Origin: Microdochium bolleyi
Taxonomy: Eukaryota > Ascomycota > Sordariomycetes > Xylariales > Microdochiaceae
Assembly (NCBI GenBank): GCA_001566295.1
Contig: KQ964252.1
Span: 186,001 to 250,000 of the forward strand
DNA length: 64,000 nt
Reading direction: 5' to 3'
Under the pieces are notes generated by a model. That model had not been told where the DNA came from. It did not search any database and saw only the letters and a list, made by a program, of their open reading frames with translations. Made by a program: the position numbers and the translations under genes. Below are positions 32,299 to 43,275 of this stretch, in pieces (within the stretch, counting starts at the first letter, position 1; the number at the start of each line of letters is the position of its first letter).

Positions 32299-32304
32299 TT
32301 TTTT
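32299..32304 (+). terminator. Pol III terminator of the tRNA gene
   Basis: Six consecutive T residues start five bases after the mature tRNA end, as expected for RNA polymerase III termination. Confidence 0.75.
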
Positions 32305-32845
32305 GTTTGGTTTTGCGGAACGAGGACTATGTGCACCTTGTGTGCATTGCTTTTTTGTGCTGGCTGAGATAGCGTGCTGTGGGATGAGGCTGAGGTTGTG
32401 CAGTGTGTTTAGACAAATTGGAGAACAGGCATATATAGCGTATGTATGACTCGTGGTGCTGTGGATCGTCAACTTGTGGTGTTGCCTGTGGTGTACCTAG
32501 CGTTTCGACGAAGAAGAAGAAGAATACAGCTGGCATCCTCGATGGAATGCAAATTCGCCCGGGGGGATTGAAATCTGGCTGTAGTAAAGAATATGGCTAC
32601 CATGCGGGGATGAGTGAAAGGGTTTGCGCTGGGCTGAAATGCTATAGTCAAGCGTGGAGCTGTGTTTATGTAAAGTTCTTGACGACCTCTGAGCCCTCCA
32701 GACTCGAAACTATCACTCTGAGCACGGACAGTTGAATACCAGCATAACTAGCACAGTATCATGATTCATTAGCTACTATGATTAATTGCTACAGAGTCAT
32801 TGCGTCCTCAAGAAGGCATACATGTTTCCCACAAGGAAACCCTCT
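32305..32845. other. Intergenic, 3' of the M28 peptidase gene
   Basis: No gene is supported. It probably contains the peptidase 3' untranslated region. Confidence 0.5.
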
Positions 32846-35167
32846 TCACGACCAGAGAATCTCTGCGGCCACGGCGATGCCGCGCGCCGTGCGGCCAACC
32901 CACTCCTGGGCGACCTTGAAGTCGCCGTCGGCCGCGTACTGCACGCCCTCGGTGATGCCCGGGAAGGTGACGGCGGCATAGCCCGTGTCGAGCCCGGGCG
33001 CGGTGACGACGTGCTTGTAGAACTCGCGGTTGGGCAGGCCGCCCTGGGAGATGAAGCCGCGCTGGAAGTCGCGGTAGCGGTGGTTGACGACGGTCTTGAG
33101 CGCGTCGTCGTCCCGGTCGACGGCGAGCCGCTCGAGGGCCTTGACGCTGTCGGCGCTGTCCTTGAACTTGGCGATGGCGGCGTCGAGGGCCGACAGGTCG
33201 AGCTGGGCGCCCTCGGAGGCGGCGAACTCGGACAGGTCGTCATAGTACGCGCGCAGCTCGACGGCGTAGTTCTGCGTGTCGATGGGCAGGATGTCGTCGC
33301 TGGCGAGGTGGTAGGCGACGAGGGCGAGGTACTGGCCCTGCGCGGCGTGGACGCTGAAGCCCGGGTCGCCGAGGGTCGCCATCCAGTGGTACGTGTCGTA
33401 GTTGGAGTGGTAGTGCCAGATGGGGTCGTTGGCGCCGCCGGAGCTGCCGACGTCGAACGAGCTGATGCCCCGGTGCAGGAATGGCGTGTAGTCGGACCCG
33501 GAGCCCAGCACGTCCACGACGCCGCCCGAGACCGCGTGCCACGCATCATACAGGGACTGGTTGTAGCCGCCGAAGTTGGGGTGCACGACCTTCTTCATCA
33601 TATTGGTCGCGAGTGTGTGCAGCTCGGGCGTGGTGGCGAGGTTGGGACGCGGGCCGGACACGGCGACGTCGATGTTGAGGTACGCGACCGCCGTCTCGGT
33701 GAGCCAGTCGACGTGCTCCTCGACCCATTCTGTCGATCCGATCAGACCCCATTCCTCGGCGTCCCAGGATGCCAGGACGATGTTGCGCTTGGGCTTCCAG
33801 CCGCTGGCGCGGAGCTTGTTGATGGCGCGCGTGAACTCGACGAGGACGGCCGAGCCCGAGTTGGGGTCGCCGTTGCCACCCTGTGTCATACGTCAGCGAG
33901 GAGTAATTATAGCTCTAGATTTCAATCTTAACTTACCACCATCCAGGTGTCGCGGTGGTTGCCAATCACAATGGTCTCGTCGGGGTTTGTGCCATTGAGG
34001 TGGCCGATCACGTTGTGCACAGGGCGGATCTCCTCGCGCGAGACGACATCCAGCGAGAGCTTGATACCGGGGGCAGGGCCGGAGCTGTACGTGGCGTTGA
34101 GCCCTCCGGTCCACCTTGTGCGGTTGACCGCTGCAGCAGACTGCCCATGGCCGTCGAGCGCCTTCAGCAGAGGCTCGGCGGCAGCGTACGAGATCGGGAT
34201 GGACGGGATCTTGGCGATCACGTCCGAGGTATCAGCGCGAGGGGCGTCCTTGTGCGAAGGGTACCCGGGTGTGGTCGGATCGCCGGGAGATGTGGACAGG
34301 AACAGGGTCGAGCCCTTCTGGACCGAGTGCGGGCTCCGGGCAGGGCCATCTTATAGTCGCATTAGTCCACATAGGAAACAAGATTGTGATGCTGCTGCTG
34401 CCACTCACCTGGGTATGCCTTGTGGCCTTTGGCCACGGTCATATTACCATCGTCACCCGGGTCGGTGAAGATGACGGCGGCAATCGCGCCGTGGTCCTGC
34501 GCGTTCTTGACCTTGAGTCCGCGGAACAGGCCGCCGTACTTGATGAGCGCGATCTTGCCCTCGAAGCTGACACCGAGCTCGACGAGCCTCTCGAAGTCGT
34601 CGATTGAGCCGCGGCTATAAACATTGTCAGAGAAAAGTCAGGCTTAGTCGCACCATACAACAACACCTACCCAGCATAGATGTACTCGGCGTCGACGCTG
34701 CCCGACGGCGAGTAGCCTAGGAACGTCTGCTGCGAGATGAAGTCGTAGCCCGTGGCCTCGTCGTCCTCGAGCACAGGTTCCTTGAGGTTAACCTCCTGCT
34801 TCTTGCCGTCGGCGCCCGTGAAGCTCAACGCGGCACTGACGGGGTAGCGGAAGTAGACGTGGTACTCTGCGAGGTGCGAGTCGAAGCCGTTCTCGCTCCA
34901 GCGGTCGGCGGTCCACTGCGCGGCCTCCTCGCCGTAGCCGGCCAGCTTGTTCTGGTGGCCGTAGTAGTGCGACCACTCGTCGATGGTGACGTTGTCGAAC
35001 GAGTTGACGAGCAGCGTCTCGGCGTCGTCGAGGACCGGCGGCCACTGCTCGTTGCGCCGCGAGAGCGCCGGGCGGTGCGTATGCCGGGCGTCGACGTCAA
35101 AGTCCCGCTGGCAGGCGGAGACGCCCGCGACGAGGGCCGTCAGGGCCAACAGGTTCTTGACAGGCAT
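32846..35167 (-). CDS. Secreted/vacuolar M28 metallopeptidase, glutamate carboxypeptidase II (PSMA/TfR-like) type
   Basis: Four exons (35167-34671, 34614-34409, 34349-33937, 33880-32846) give 716 residues. The N-terminal signal peptide (NLLALTALVAGVSA) is cleavable, so the protein is probably secreted rather than membrane-anchored. Domains in order: N-terminal lid region; PA domain (FEGKIALIKYGG, near residues 170-290); M28 peptidase with GNHRDTW, DPNSG, WDAEEWGLIGSTEW and HYHSNYD, which supply the two-zinc ligands and the catalytic glutamate; and a C-terminal TfR-like dimerisation helix bundle. It should trim C-terminal acidic residues or act as an aminopeptidase on peptides. The exon 3/4 join restores the metal motif spacing. 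Confidence 0.92.
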
Positions 35168-36955
35168 GTTGAGCTAAGAGTGTACTCGGGTTCCCCGGAT
35201 TGTGTGACTGAGGATCTCTGAGACTGCCTACGCGAGAAAGACCAAAGGACGGTGCAGAAGAGAGGGCGGGCACGATCGGCATATTAGTACCCGGGGCCGG
35301 GGCGGTCGGTAAGCATCCATCTGCAGGAGCACGACACGACATGACGATGCCGAGCATCCCGTTGCCCAGCCCGCCCAGAGCCTTGGGGCGGACGATAGCG
35401 ACATAAACGGTCTCGGTCACTCGCTATCGTCGGTGCCTGGTCGGCCCCCGCCCAATTGCCGGTCCCCACGCGTGGCAGAAGCACGTTATCCCGAGCAAGG
35501 AAGAGTACGGGAAGGACAGAAAAAAACTCGCATGTCGTCATCCTGCCCAGCGGCACGATGCTCAGCGTGGCAGCTCATTGTTTATTCCAAGGAGCGGGGT
35601 ACAGCTCAGCGCTGCCAAGCGGCATGCTCACCTGCCTTGTCGGTTCAAGTGCGCCTTGGCGGCTGACGGGGAACCTGACGTCGTGTCAACGGCGGTGGCT
35701 ATCCAAGATCGGCGGTGCAGGGATTCCCCAATTCTTTGTCCAGCATCGGCTTGACCGACTGATGGGGAGCCGGCACTGCGGGGGACGAGATGGCGGGGCA
35801 GGACGACTTTGCGACTGCATTGCTTTCAAATATGTAAGGTGATTTGTCCGTGCAGATGCGGTCTTCTTTGCTGGTCGTGATGGAGGGGTCGACCCTCAAC
35901 GCTTGGCCCTGGCCGTATCCCCTTTTCCGGCGGCCAAGGTGACGGGATTCCATCCGTACCTCTAATGGCGCTACTCGGCTACGAATCAATCTGACTGAAT
36001 GAGGGTTGTCCCCAAAATGTTCCTCTCAGCCCAAATGTGAGAATCCAGGGGCCCTGCCCTACAGCTCAGAAGCGTGTGCGTGCCTTCAGGTCCTGAGAGG
36101 ACTATACTCCAGATTAGTGAGTATCACTGCGATGGCGGTGTCACGGTTCAGCGACGTTTTGCTAGTGGTATGATCTGCAACTAACGTGCGACTGGAGTGT
36201 AATGAGGATATGCGTAGCAAAGAATGAGACCGAGCCCCACGTATTCTGGCTTGGCGTAAATGGCGATATGACCAGGTTCCAGAACGCCACGGCGTTAAAA
36301 GGTTTGACGAACCATTAGGCCTATATACAGTCTTGCTGGCCAGCCATTGCAGTGGTGTCGGTTGGCTAACTGTATATAGACCTGGCGGGCTTGAAAGGCT
36401 GCCCCCTTAATACATGTAGTTGTCCTCGCTTGTCCGTGGTACCTGGAATACCTTGACTTATAAGTGCAGACATACATGCTGCACTGCAGCTTGCGATTCC
36501 TGTCCGCTGTCTTTGTTAGAGGTCCGCCCGGTAACAGCCTCACCTCTCGTGAGCTCGTGCATCGATGTTCTTTCTCTTCCATTCCCGGATCTCACCGTGG
36601 AATCCAGAGCATGATACTGCCCGAGTGCACTTTCGAACATAACCAGGAAGCTTCTGCAAACAGTTTATACCCCACCCTGATGAGTTCGCAGATCAGGTGT
36701 TGAGCTCGGACGATATTCAGGGGCAGAAGCAAAATGTCATCTGACATCGACCGTGGAAGGCTCTCGGACGTCCAGAGCGCTGATGCCTGCTCGTCACCAT
36801 CAGATAAGCGCGGAGCCGCGTCCAGCCGAGACTTGTGATACGCGGCAGGGCATCCCCGCCTTTCCAACGCCGTCTCACCCCACCACCATCAGACCAGAGT
36901 GAACGCTCTTTGGACCAATCTTCAACGTCACCAACCCAAATACAGCACCGCAACC
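35168..36955. other. Intergenic between divergent M28 and D-aminopeptidase-like genes
   Basis: The region should hold two divergent promoters. No frame with a motif and no repeat is seen. Confidence 0.55.
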
Positions 36956-38599
36956 ATGACAGACAGCATCGAGCAGATCCTGCAGGCCGCGGCCGACAAG
37001 TTCCGGGGCCCCGGCGGCTGCCTGGCCGTGGTCCGCGACGGCCAGCTGGCGGGCCAGCACGTCTGGGGCTTTGCCCAGATGGACGACGCCGTGCCCATGA
37101 CGGCCGAGACCCTCGTGCCCATCTGCAGCATCACGAAACACCTCACCTGCGGCACCCTCTACCGGGCCGAGCAGGACGACGCCTCCGTCCGCCCCAAGAT
37201 GCAGGCTCTCCTCGACTCCTGGCTCGGCCCGGACCTGCAGGCCCCCCAGGCAGACGACAAGACCCGGCTCACCATCGCGCACCTGTGCGACAACCAGTCC
37301 GGCGTGCGCGACTACTGGGCCGCCACGGTCCTCTGCGGCGCCAAGCCCGAGGACAAGTTCGACATGGCCGCCATGGCGCCCCGGCTGCGCGAGATGCTCC
37401 TCCAGAGCCTGCACTTCGAGCCGGGGACCGAGTATTCGTACTCGAACCTCAACTTCTACATCATCGCCCGCCTGCTCGAGGACGTCACCGGCAAGTCCTT
37501 TTCCGACCTCGTGGCGCAGTACATCTTCCAGCCCGCGGGCATGAAGACCGCCGCGCTGCCGTCGGACCAGCAGCCGCCCCCGCCCTGCGTGGGCTACGAG
37601 GGCGACGAGAAGCGCGGGTACATCCCCGCAATCAACGGCATGGAGTGGTCCGGCGACGCCGGGATCGTGGCCTCGCTCGACGACATGGTTGCGTACGAGA
37701 AGCACCTGCACGGCCTGTGGGAGGAGCAGTCCGAGAACTGGTACCGCTTCGCCGCGACGCCGCACGTCTTCGCCGACGCCGAAGGCACACCCGCCAAGTA
37801 CCGCGCAGGTCTCGCGCACGGAAAGATCCAGGACAAGGTCGACATTGTCGGCCACGGCGGCGCGCTGCGCGGGTTCCGCCTCATGCGCAGCCACGCCCCG
37901 GCCGAGAAGCTGTCGGTCATTGTGCTCTTCAACCACGAGGCGAGCAGCAAGGAGGCGGCGGACTTTGTACTCAAGAAGATCCTGGGGCTTCCGGACGACT
38001 CGGACAAGAATGGCTTTGTGGACGAGCCGCCGCACCCTGCATGGGCGGGGGAGTTCCTGGACGAGGAGACAAAGCTGCGGATTAATGTCGAGCTGGGCGA
38101 GACGGGCAAGGGCAAGGTCAAGATCACGTATCTGTGTGCCACCGAGACGGTGCCACTGAAGAGCAGCACGACTGCCGAGTCGCCGGGCGCCCGAGCCGAG
38201 ATTGACGGGGATGTCTTGCGCCTCCACCGGATCGTGGACAACCGGGTGCTTGTCGGGCGGAGGATCAAGGCTGCCGCTCCCCTGGGCACGGTTGGGGCGA
38301 ATGGGCACGAGCTCCAGGTCCAGGGCAAGTACCGGTGCGAGTCCCTCCAGTCGAACCTGACCATCACGGGCCAAGGGGCGATCCTGTACGGCGTGTTCGA
38401 CGGGTTCATGGGCAAGGGACCAGTCCACATCATGAAGCCTCTCGGCGAGAACGTCTGGGTTCTCGCTTGTCCAAGGGGTATTGACTCTGCGCCGCCGGGA
38501 GACTGGACGCTTGTAATTGACAGCGAGGGAGGCAAGGTCACGGGCTTCACGATCGGGTGCTGGCTGACGAGGAAGGTCGACTATCGCAAAGTAGAGTAG
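36956..38599 (+). CDS. Serine hydrolase of the beta-lactamase fold, D-aminopeptidase-like (S12)
   Basis: A single exon encodes 547 residues from the ATG at 36956 (CAACCATGA context). The upstream in-frame ATG at 36899 would only add a non-conserved 19-residue tail. Catalytic motifs of penicillin-recognising enzymes are visible: SITK (SxxK nucleophile and base), YSYSN (YxN) and GHGGALRGF, the HxG variant of the third motif typical of D-aminopeptidases. About 190 C-terminal residues look like the beta-barrel domains B and C of bacterial DAP. The length is close to that of Ochrobactrum D-aminopeptidase. No signal peptide, so it is probably cytosolic. Such genes are often bacterial-like in fungi. 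The substrate may be D-amino-acid N-terminal peptides or an ester; this cannot be settled. Confidence 0.85.
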   Translation: MTDSIEQILQAAADKFRGPGGCLAVVRDGQLAGQHVWGFAQMDDAVPMTAETLVPICSITKHLTCGTLYRAEQDDASVRPKMQALLDSWLGPDLQAPQADDKTRLTIAHLCDNQSGVRDYWAATVLCGAKPEDKFDMAAMAPRLREMLLQSLHFEPGTEYSYSNLNFYIIARLLEDVTGKSFSDLVAQYIFQPAGMKTAALPSDQQPPPPCVGYEGDEKRGYIPAINGMEWSGDAGIVASLDDMVAYEKHLHGLWEEQSENWYRFAATPHVFADAEGTPAKYRAGLAHGKIQDKVDIVGHGGALRGFRLMRSHAPAEKLSVIVLFNHEASSKEAADFVLKKILGLPDDSDKNGFVDEPPHPAWAGEFLDEETKLRINVELGETGKGKVKITYLCATETVPLKSSTTAESPGARAEIDGDVLRLHRIVDNRVLVGRRIKAAAPLGTVGANGHELQVQGKYRCESLQSNLTITGQGAILYGVFDGFMGKGPVHIMKPLGENVWVLACPRGIDSAPPGDWTLVIDSEGGKVTGFTIGCWLTRKVDYRKVE

Positions 38600-38979
38600 C
38601 GTTGCTCCAGGAGCTCAGACAGAGTATCCAGTACCAGATCGCATCTCTCTTTCTGGGCAGACGGGCATGTAAATTGCCACAAGGCTCCGAGACCAGCGTC
38701 CCCTTGCATTGTATCGCGTATGTCGAGCTGGCGGATCAACGTCATCGATGCGTCGGATGAGGTACCCGAGCAAGCACCAGCGACCCCCTGGATGGCCCGC
38801 TGCCACAGTGGAAGGATTCAGCCGTACGGTCAGCCCTGCTGCGCCGCCCTCCGCCTCTTCCCCCGCCGTGCGCATTGCGACTGCCCTCCTACGCTGCTGT
38901 GCGTGTTGCACATCTTGCAACTTCCTCGGTGTCCAACGTCGCACGCCGCACGAAGGGACAGGTGCGCCGAGAGCCCGCC
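38600..38979. other. Short spacer and possible upstream in-frame extension of the NLR gene
   Basis: The open frame of the NLR reaches back to 38875, but the HET family N-terminus (MRLLRRE) starts at 38980. The rest is promoter or leader sequence. Confidence 0.55.
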
Positions 38980-41900
38980 ATGCGCCTCCTCCGTCGGGAG
39001 CCAGACGGCAGTCTGTCCTTCACCCCTGACCTCCTCGACGACATCCCTCCGTACGCCATTCTCTCGCACACCTGGGGCGCAGACGACCAGGAGGTCACAT
39101 TCCGCGACATCCAGGACGGCACGGGGCTCGCCAAAGATGGCTACAAGAAGCTCACATTCTGCGCCAGGCAGGCTGCCGAGGACAACCTTGAGCACTTCTG
39201 GGTAGACACGTGCTGCATCGACAAGGCGAACCACACAGAGCTCTCCGAGGCCATCAACTCCATGTTCCGCTGGTACAAAGACGCGGTGCATTGCTATGTC
39301 TACCTCACAGACGTCTCCAAGACGACCGATCAAGACGACTGCCGCAGCCGATCGTCATGGAAGACGGCCCTGCGGCAAAGTCGATACTTCACCCGTGGGT
39401 GGACGCTGCAGGAGCTCATCGCCCCCCGGTCGGTCCGCTTGTTCTCAGCGCAAGGAGAGTCATTGGGCGACAAAACATCCCTTCAAACGCTTCTTCACGA
39501 GATCACGGGAGTCCCCAATACGGCACTTGAAGGCAACCCACTCAGCAGTTTCAGTATCAGTGACCGATTTTCGTGGTTGGGCAGCAGGCGGACTAAACGC
39601 CCAGAGGATAGAGCATACTGTATGTTCGGCATCTTTGACGTGCATCTGCCCTTGATATATGGGGAGGGAGAGGATAAGGCTTTGGCTCGCCTCAGACAAG
39701 AAATTGGTATGCGCTTCCTGCGGCAAATTTGGATTCTACCAGATTTTTCACCCTCGATATCTGATCACGCCTTGCTCACAAATCGATTATTAACAGGAAG
39801 AGATACGATCAGTGAGACGGGCAAACGTTGCATCGCAGACCTGCGCGTCACGGACCCTCACGACGACAAGAAGCGCATTCAAGAGACCAAAGGCGGCCTG
39901 CTCGAGGACTCGTACGTATGGATTCTCGAGAATCCAGACTTTGTCCGGTGGCGAGACGACGATATTCAAAAACTCCTCTGGGTCAAGGGTGACCCTGGCA
40001 AAGGCAAAACGATGCTGCTTTGCGGGATTATCGATCAAATGCAGACAAGGCAGACACCCAGTGACCCGAGCCTTGCTTACTTTTTCTGCCAGGCCACCGA
40101 CGAGCGAATAAACACCGCGTTATCTGTCTTGCGCGGCTTGATCTTCATGCTTCTGGCCAAGAACGACTTTCTCCTCGCACACATCGAAAAGAAGTATGAG
40201 GCCTCAGGCCGGAGCCTTTTCGAGGATGCCAACGCGTGGCAAGCACTCTGCACAATCTTCACCAATATGCTTCAAGATGAGAGGCTCTCAGGAGTCCGCC
40301 TTGTCATCGACGCCCTCGACGAGTGCACCAAGGGACTGCCGCAGCTCCTCGATCTGGTCGTCAAAACTTCGGAATCCACACCCGCCCAATGGCTAGTGTC
40401 TAGCCGCAACTGGGCGGAGATCGAAGAAACCCTCTGCACTATTGCGCAACGCCTCTCACTGGAGGTCAACGCTGCCGCCGTCGAAGCAGCAGTGGACAGC
40501 TACATTACTCACAAAGTCAAACAGCTCGCGGAACGAAAGCGCTACCGGGAGTCTCTCACGCGGGATATACGTGACTACCTTTTGGCTAATGCGGCCGGTA
40601 CTTTCCTCTGGGTTGCGCTTATCTGCCAGGAACTCGAGTCGACACGTGCTGGAAACGTCCTACGCAAAGCCAAATCTTTCCCAGCAGGTCTCGACGCTCT
40701 CTACGGGCGGATGCTAGAGGACATCGACAAATCAGAAGATGCCAACATCTGCATGCAAGTTTTGGCACTCGTCACAACTGCATTTCGGCCTATTTCTATC
40801 GCAGAATGTGCCACTCTATTGGACAACTGCCACGAGCTGTCCGATGATGTGGAATCCGTCCAAGAGATTGTGGCCTCGTGTGGCTCGTTCCTCACCAATC
40901 GAAATGGCATCCTTTACTTCGTTCACCAGTCAGCCAAAGACTTCCTCGCCACTCACCGGGCTGGGGCTCTCTTTCCAGCTGGCCAACCCGCTGTTCATGG
41001 CCACATCTTGGTCCAGTCTCTAGATGCCATGCAAAGAGTATTACATCGCGACATGTATCGACTAGAATCACCAGGTTGCTCAATCGCTGACGCCAAGACG
41101 CCCGAGCCAGATCCACTAGCCTCTGTTCGATACTCGTGTGTCCACTGGCTGAACCACTTGTTCGATGCCCTTAACAGTGGGTCGGAAACGCAGAAAGACA
41201 ACGCATTGTACTCTGACAAGACAGAAACCTTCCTGCGAGTCAATATGCTGTGCTGGATTGAGGCTTTAACCCTGCTACGCGATGTGCTCGCAAGCTTGGT
41301 CGCCCTAAAGCGTATTACATCCTGGGAACGAGCACCGTCGAGAGTCGGTCGCCTCGTCCGCGATGCGTATCGACTCTTGCAAACCTTCCGTCCAGGCATT
41401 CAAGAATGCCCTCTGCAAATCTATGTATCAGCTCTCGTGTTCAGTCCTTCAGATATTCTTGCACGCGAGCTATACATCGATGAACAGCCTCAATGGTTGA
41501 GAATCCCGACAAAGTTGGCAGCGCAATGGAGTGCCTGCGAAGCGACTCTGGAAGGGCATGTTTCGCCAGTAGCCACAGTCTTCTTCTCGGCCGATGATCG
41601 ACAGATTATCTCTTCTGCACCTGCTACATCAGGGAACCCAACTTCGTCCGATGCAGTCGGCACTGTCAAGATTTGGGATGCTTTTACTGGGGAGTGTCTG
41701 CGGACGATCAGCGCCGATTTAGGCGCTTTCTCAACAGACAGACAGCGGATCGCATTGGCCTCCGGGAACCGCATCGAGGTCCGAAACGCTACAGCAACCG
41801 TTTGTGATAAAGTTCTTCTAGGGCATGACGATCAAGTCATGTCTCTGGCGTTTTCCGCGAATGGCTCTCATATAATATCGGGTTCCAAGGACAACACAAT

Positions 41901-43275
41901 CAGGGTCTGGAACGCGCACAGTGGTGCGTGTGAGATCGTACTCCGCGGAGCTCCCGTGACCTGGGGGTCAGTGTCATTCTCATTGGATGGCATTCTCATC
42001 GCATCTGCGGCAAGTGCCCATCCTGCACAAGTTTGGAGGTCCACGACAGGCAAATGCGAGCTGACTCTACCATTGGCCTGGTGCGCTGCCATGTCGCCAG
42101 ATGGACGAACCATCGCTGTCGGAAGAACCGATGGCTCCATCGAGGTCAAAGACACCATAATTGGTGGCAAGCTCACGACACTGACCAGTGACAACAGCTT
42201 AGTGCGCAGCATCGCCTTCTCTCCAGATGGGCGGCTGATCGCGTCTATCTCAACTGGGGCCCCGATCAAGCTTTGGGATGTGAGGTCGGGAAAATGCATA
42301 GCGAGGCTCGAAGGCCATTATGTTAGTGTCACATCAGCGTCGTTCTCTTCAGATGGGAAGCGGCTTGTCTCCTCATCTGAAGACAAGACTATCAGGATTT
42401 GGGATGCAACCGCGAATACCAAAGGGCCAGACTACGAAGGTCACGAGAATTCGATTCGAACACTGGCTTTCTCGAGAGACGGAAGGCAGGCTGTGTCAGC
42501 CACAGCCAACGGAGATATCCATATCTGGGATTCCCTCGACGCTACCTTATCGCGGCACATCGAACAGGAAAGCTCTCTGACAGAATCAGTAGCTACCCGA
42601 TGGGACGGGACGAATTTCGCCTCAGCTTCGAAACCACGCAAAGTCAAAGTTTACAACACCGGACCAGGAACCTGCGAAAGGAACATCGAGTATCACATGA
42701 TGCGCGTCAACTCTACCACATTTTCCCCCGACGGTGTCTGGATAGTTTCAGCTGACGGCAAGACTGCTAAGATCTGGAAAGTAATAGACACATCACTGTT
42801 TGGTAGCGGTTTCGTGAAGATCCAGGGCCACGATGACGATATTGGCTCGGCTGTCTTCTCACAAGACGGTAGAACCATCATTACGATCGCACGGGACACA
42901 GCCAAACTCTGGAACGCGGAAACGGCTGCGTGCATCGAAACACGCCAAGGCATCCAGGTTACGACACTATCGCGGATTCTACTTGCTGATCGAGGCATCC
43001 GGATCAACTCGGGTGGAGGGCAGTGGGATGACACGCTGGTGTCGGAGTGGGCTCCGCTGATGGTCCGAGGGGCTAGACAGCCGGATTATCAGCTGAGTCT
43101 GGATGGGTGCTGGCTGCTGAGGGACTCTCGCAGGCTGTTGTGGATACCTCCAGATTATCGTCCGAGTCCCGGAGGTTGTTTCGCCGCCTGGGCAGACGCG
43201 CGAATAGCGATCGTTGCATATGTCATCGAGAAGAATGGGGTTGAGTTCCCGCTATTCTTCCACATATCTGTTTAA
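38980..43275 (+). CDS. HET-NACHT-WD40 NLR-type protein (heterokaryon incompatibility/allorecognition class)
   Basis: An almost uninterrupted frame encodes 1431 residues, or 1401 if a 90-nt in-frame intron at 39707-39796 is removed. Domains: HET (residues about 20-225; YAILSHTWG, FWVDTCCIDK, RGWTLQELIAP, YCMFGIFDVHLPLIYGEG); the linker DTKGGLL-type segment (ETKGGLLEDSYVWILENPDF); NACHT with P-loop GDPGKGKTM near residue 337 and Walker B LVIDALDEC near 442; and about ten WD40 blades from residue 856 to the end (IRVWNAHSG, IKLWDVRSG, IRIWDATAN and so on). HET is the effector domain that triggers cell death, NACHT oligomerises, and WD40 senses ligand. The gene belongs to the HNWD class of Podospora het-D/het-E, but its WD blades are divergent rather than near-identical, arguing against recent concerted repeat evolution. 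Confidence 0.92.
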   Translation: MRLLRREPDGSLSFTPDLLDDIPPYAILSHTWGADDQEVTFRDIQDGTGLAKDGYKKLTFCARQAAEDNLEHFWVDTCCIDKANHTELSEAINSMFRWYKDAVHCYVYLTDVSKTTDQDDCRSRSSWKTALRQSRYFTRGWTLQELIAPRSVRLFSAQGESLGDKTSLQTLLHEITGVPNTALEGNPLSSFSISDRFSWLGSRRTKRPEDRAYCMFGIFDVHLPLIYGEGEDKALARLRQEIGMRFLRQIWILPDFSPSISDHALLTNRLLTGRDTISETGKRCIADLRVTDPHDDKKRIQETKGGLLEDSYVWILENPDFVRWRDDDIQKLLWVKGDPGKGKTMLLCGIIDQMQTRQTPSDPSLAYFFCQATDERINTALSVLRGLIFMLLAKNDFLLAHIEKKYEASGRSLFEDANAWQALCTIFTNMLQDERLSGVRLVIDALDECTKGLPQLLDLVVKTSESTPAQWLVSSRNWAEIEETLCTIAQRLSLEVNAAAVEAAVDSYITHKVKQLAERKRYRESLTRDIRDYLLANAAGTFLWVALICQELESTRAGNVLRKAKSFPAGLDALYGRMLEDIDKSEDANICMQVLALVTTAFRPISIAECATLLDNCHELSDDVESVQEIVASCGSFLTNRNGILYFVHQSAKDFLATHRAGALFPAGQPAVHGHILVQSLDAMQRVLHRDMYRLESPGCSIADAKTPEPDPLASVRYSCVHWLNHLFDALNSGSETQKDNALYSDKTETFLRVNMLCWIEALTLLRDVLASLVALKRITSWERAPSRVGRLVRDAYRLLQTFRPGIQECPLQIYVSALVFSPSDILARELYIDEQPQWLRIPTKLAAQWSACEATLEGHVSPVATVFFSADDRQIISSAPATSGNPTSSDAVGTVKIWDAFTGECLRTISADLGAFSTDRQRIALASGNRIEVRNATATVCDKVLLGHDDQVMSLAFSANGSHIISGSKDNTIRVWNAHSGACEIVLRGAPVTWGSVSFSLDGILIASAASAHPAQVWRSTTGKCELTLPLAWCAAMSPDGRTIAVGRTDGSIEVKDTIIGGKLTTLTSDNSLVRSIAFSPDGRLIASISTGAPIKLWDVRSGKCIARLEGHYVSVTSASFSSDGKRLVSSSEDKTIRIWDATANTKGPDYEGHENSIRTLAFSRDGRQAVSATANGDIHIWDSLDATLSRHIEQESSLTESVATRWDGTNFASASKPRKVKVYNTGPGTCERNIEYHMMRVNSTTFSPDGVWIVSADGKTAKIWKVIDTSLFGSGFVKIQGHDDDIGSAVFSQDGRTIITIARDTAKLWNAETAACIETRQGIQVTTLSRILLADRGIRINSGGGQWDDTLVSEWAPLMVRGARQPDYQLSLDGCWLLRDSRRLLWIPPDYRPSPGGCFAAWADARIAIVAYVIEKNGVEFPLFFHISV

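Noticed and set aside
32786..33931. 381-codon plus-strand frame opposite the M28 peptidase
   Set aside because: Antisense shadow; the minus strand has all peptidase motifs and consistent introns.
36875..38428. 517-codon minus-strand frame opposite the D-aminopeptidase-like gene
   Set aside because: Antisense shadow with Gly/Val/Leu/Asp-rich composition and no motif.
30526..38599. Secondary-metabolite cluster
   Set aside because: No polyketide synthase, peptide synthetase or terpene cyclase in the window; the genes look unrelated.
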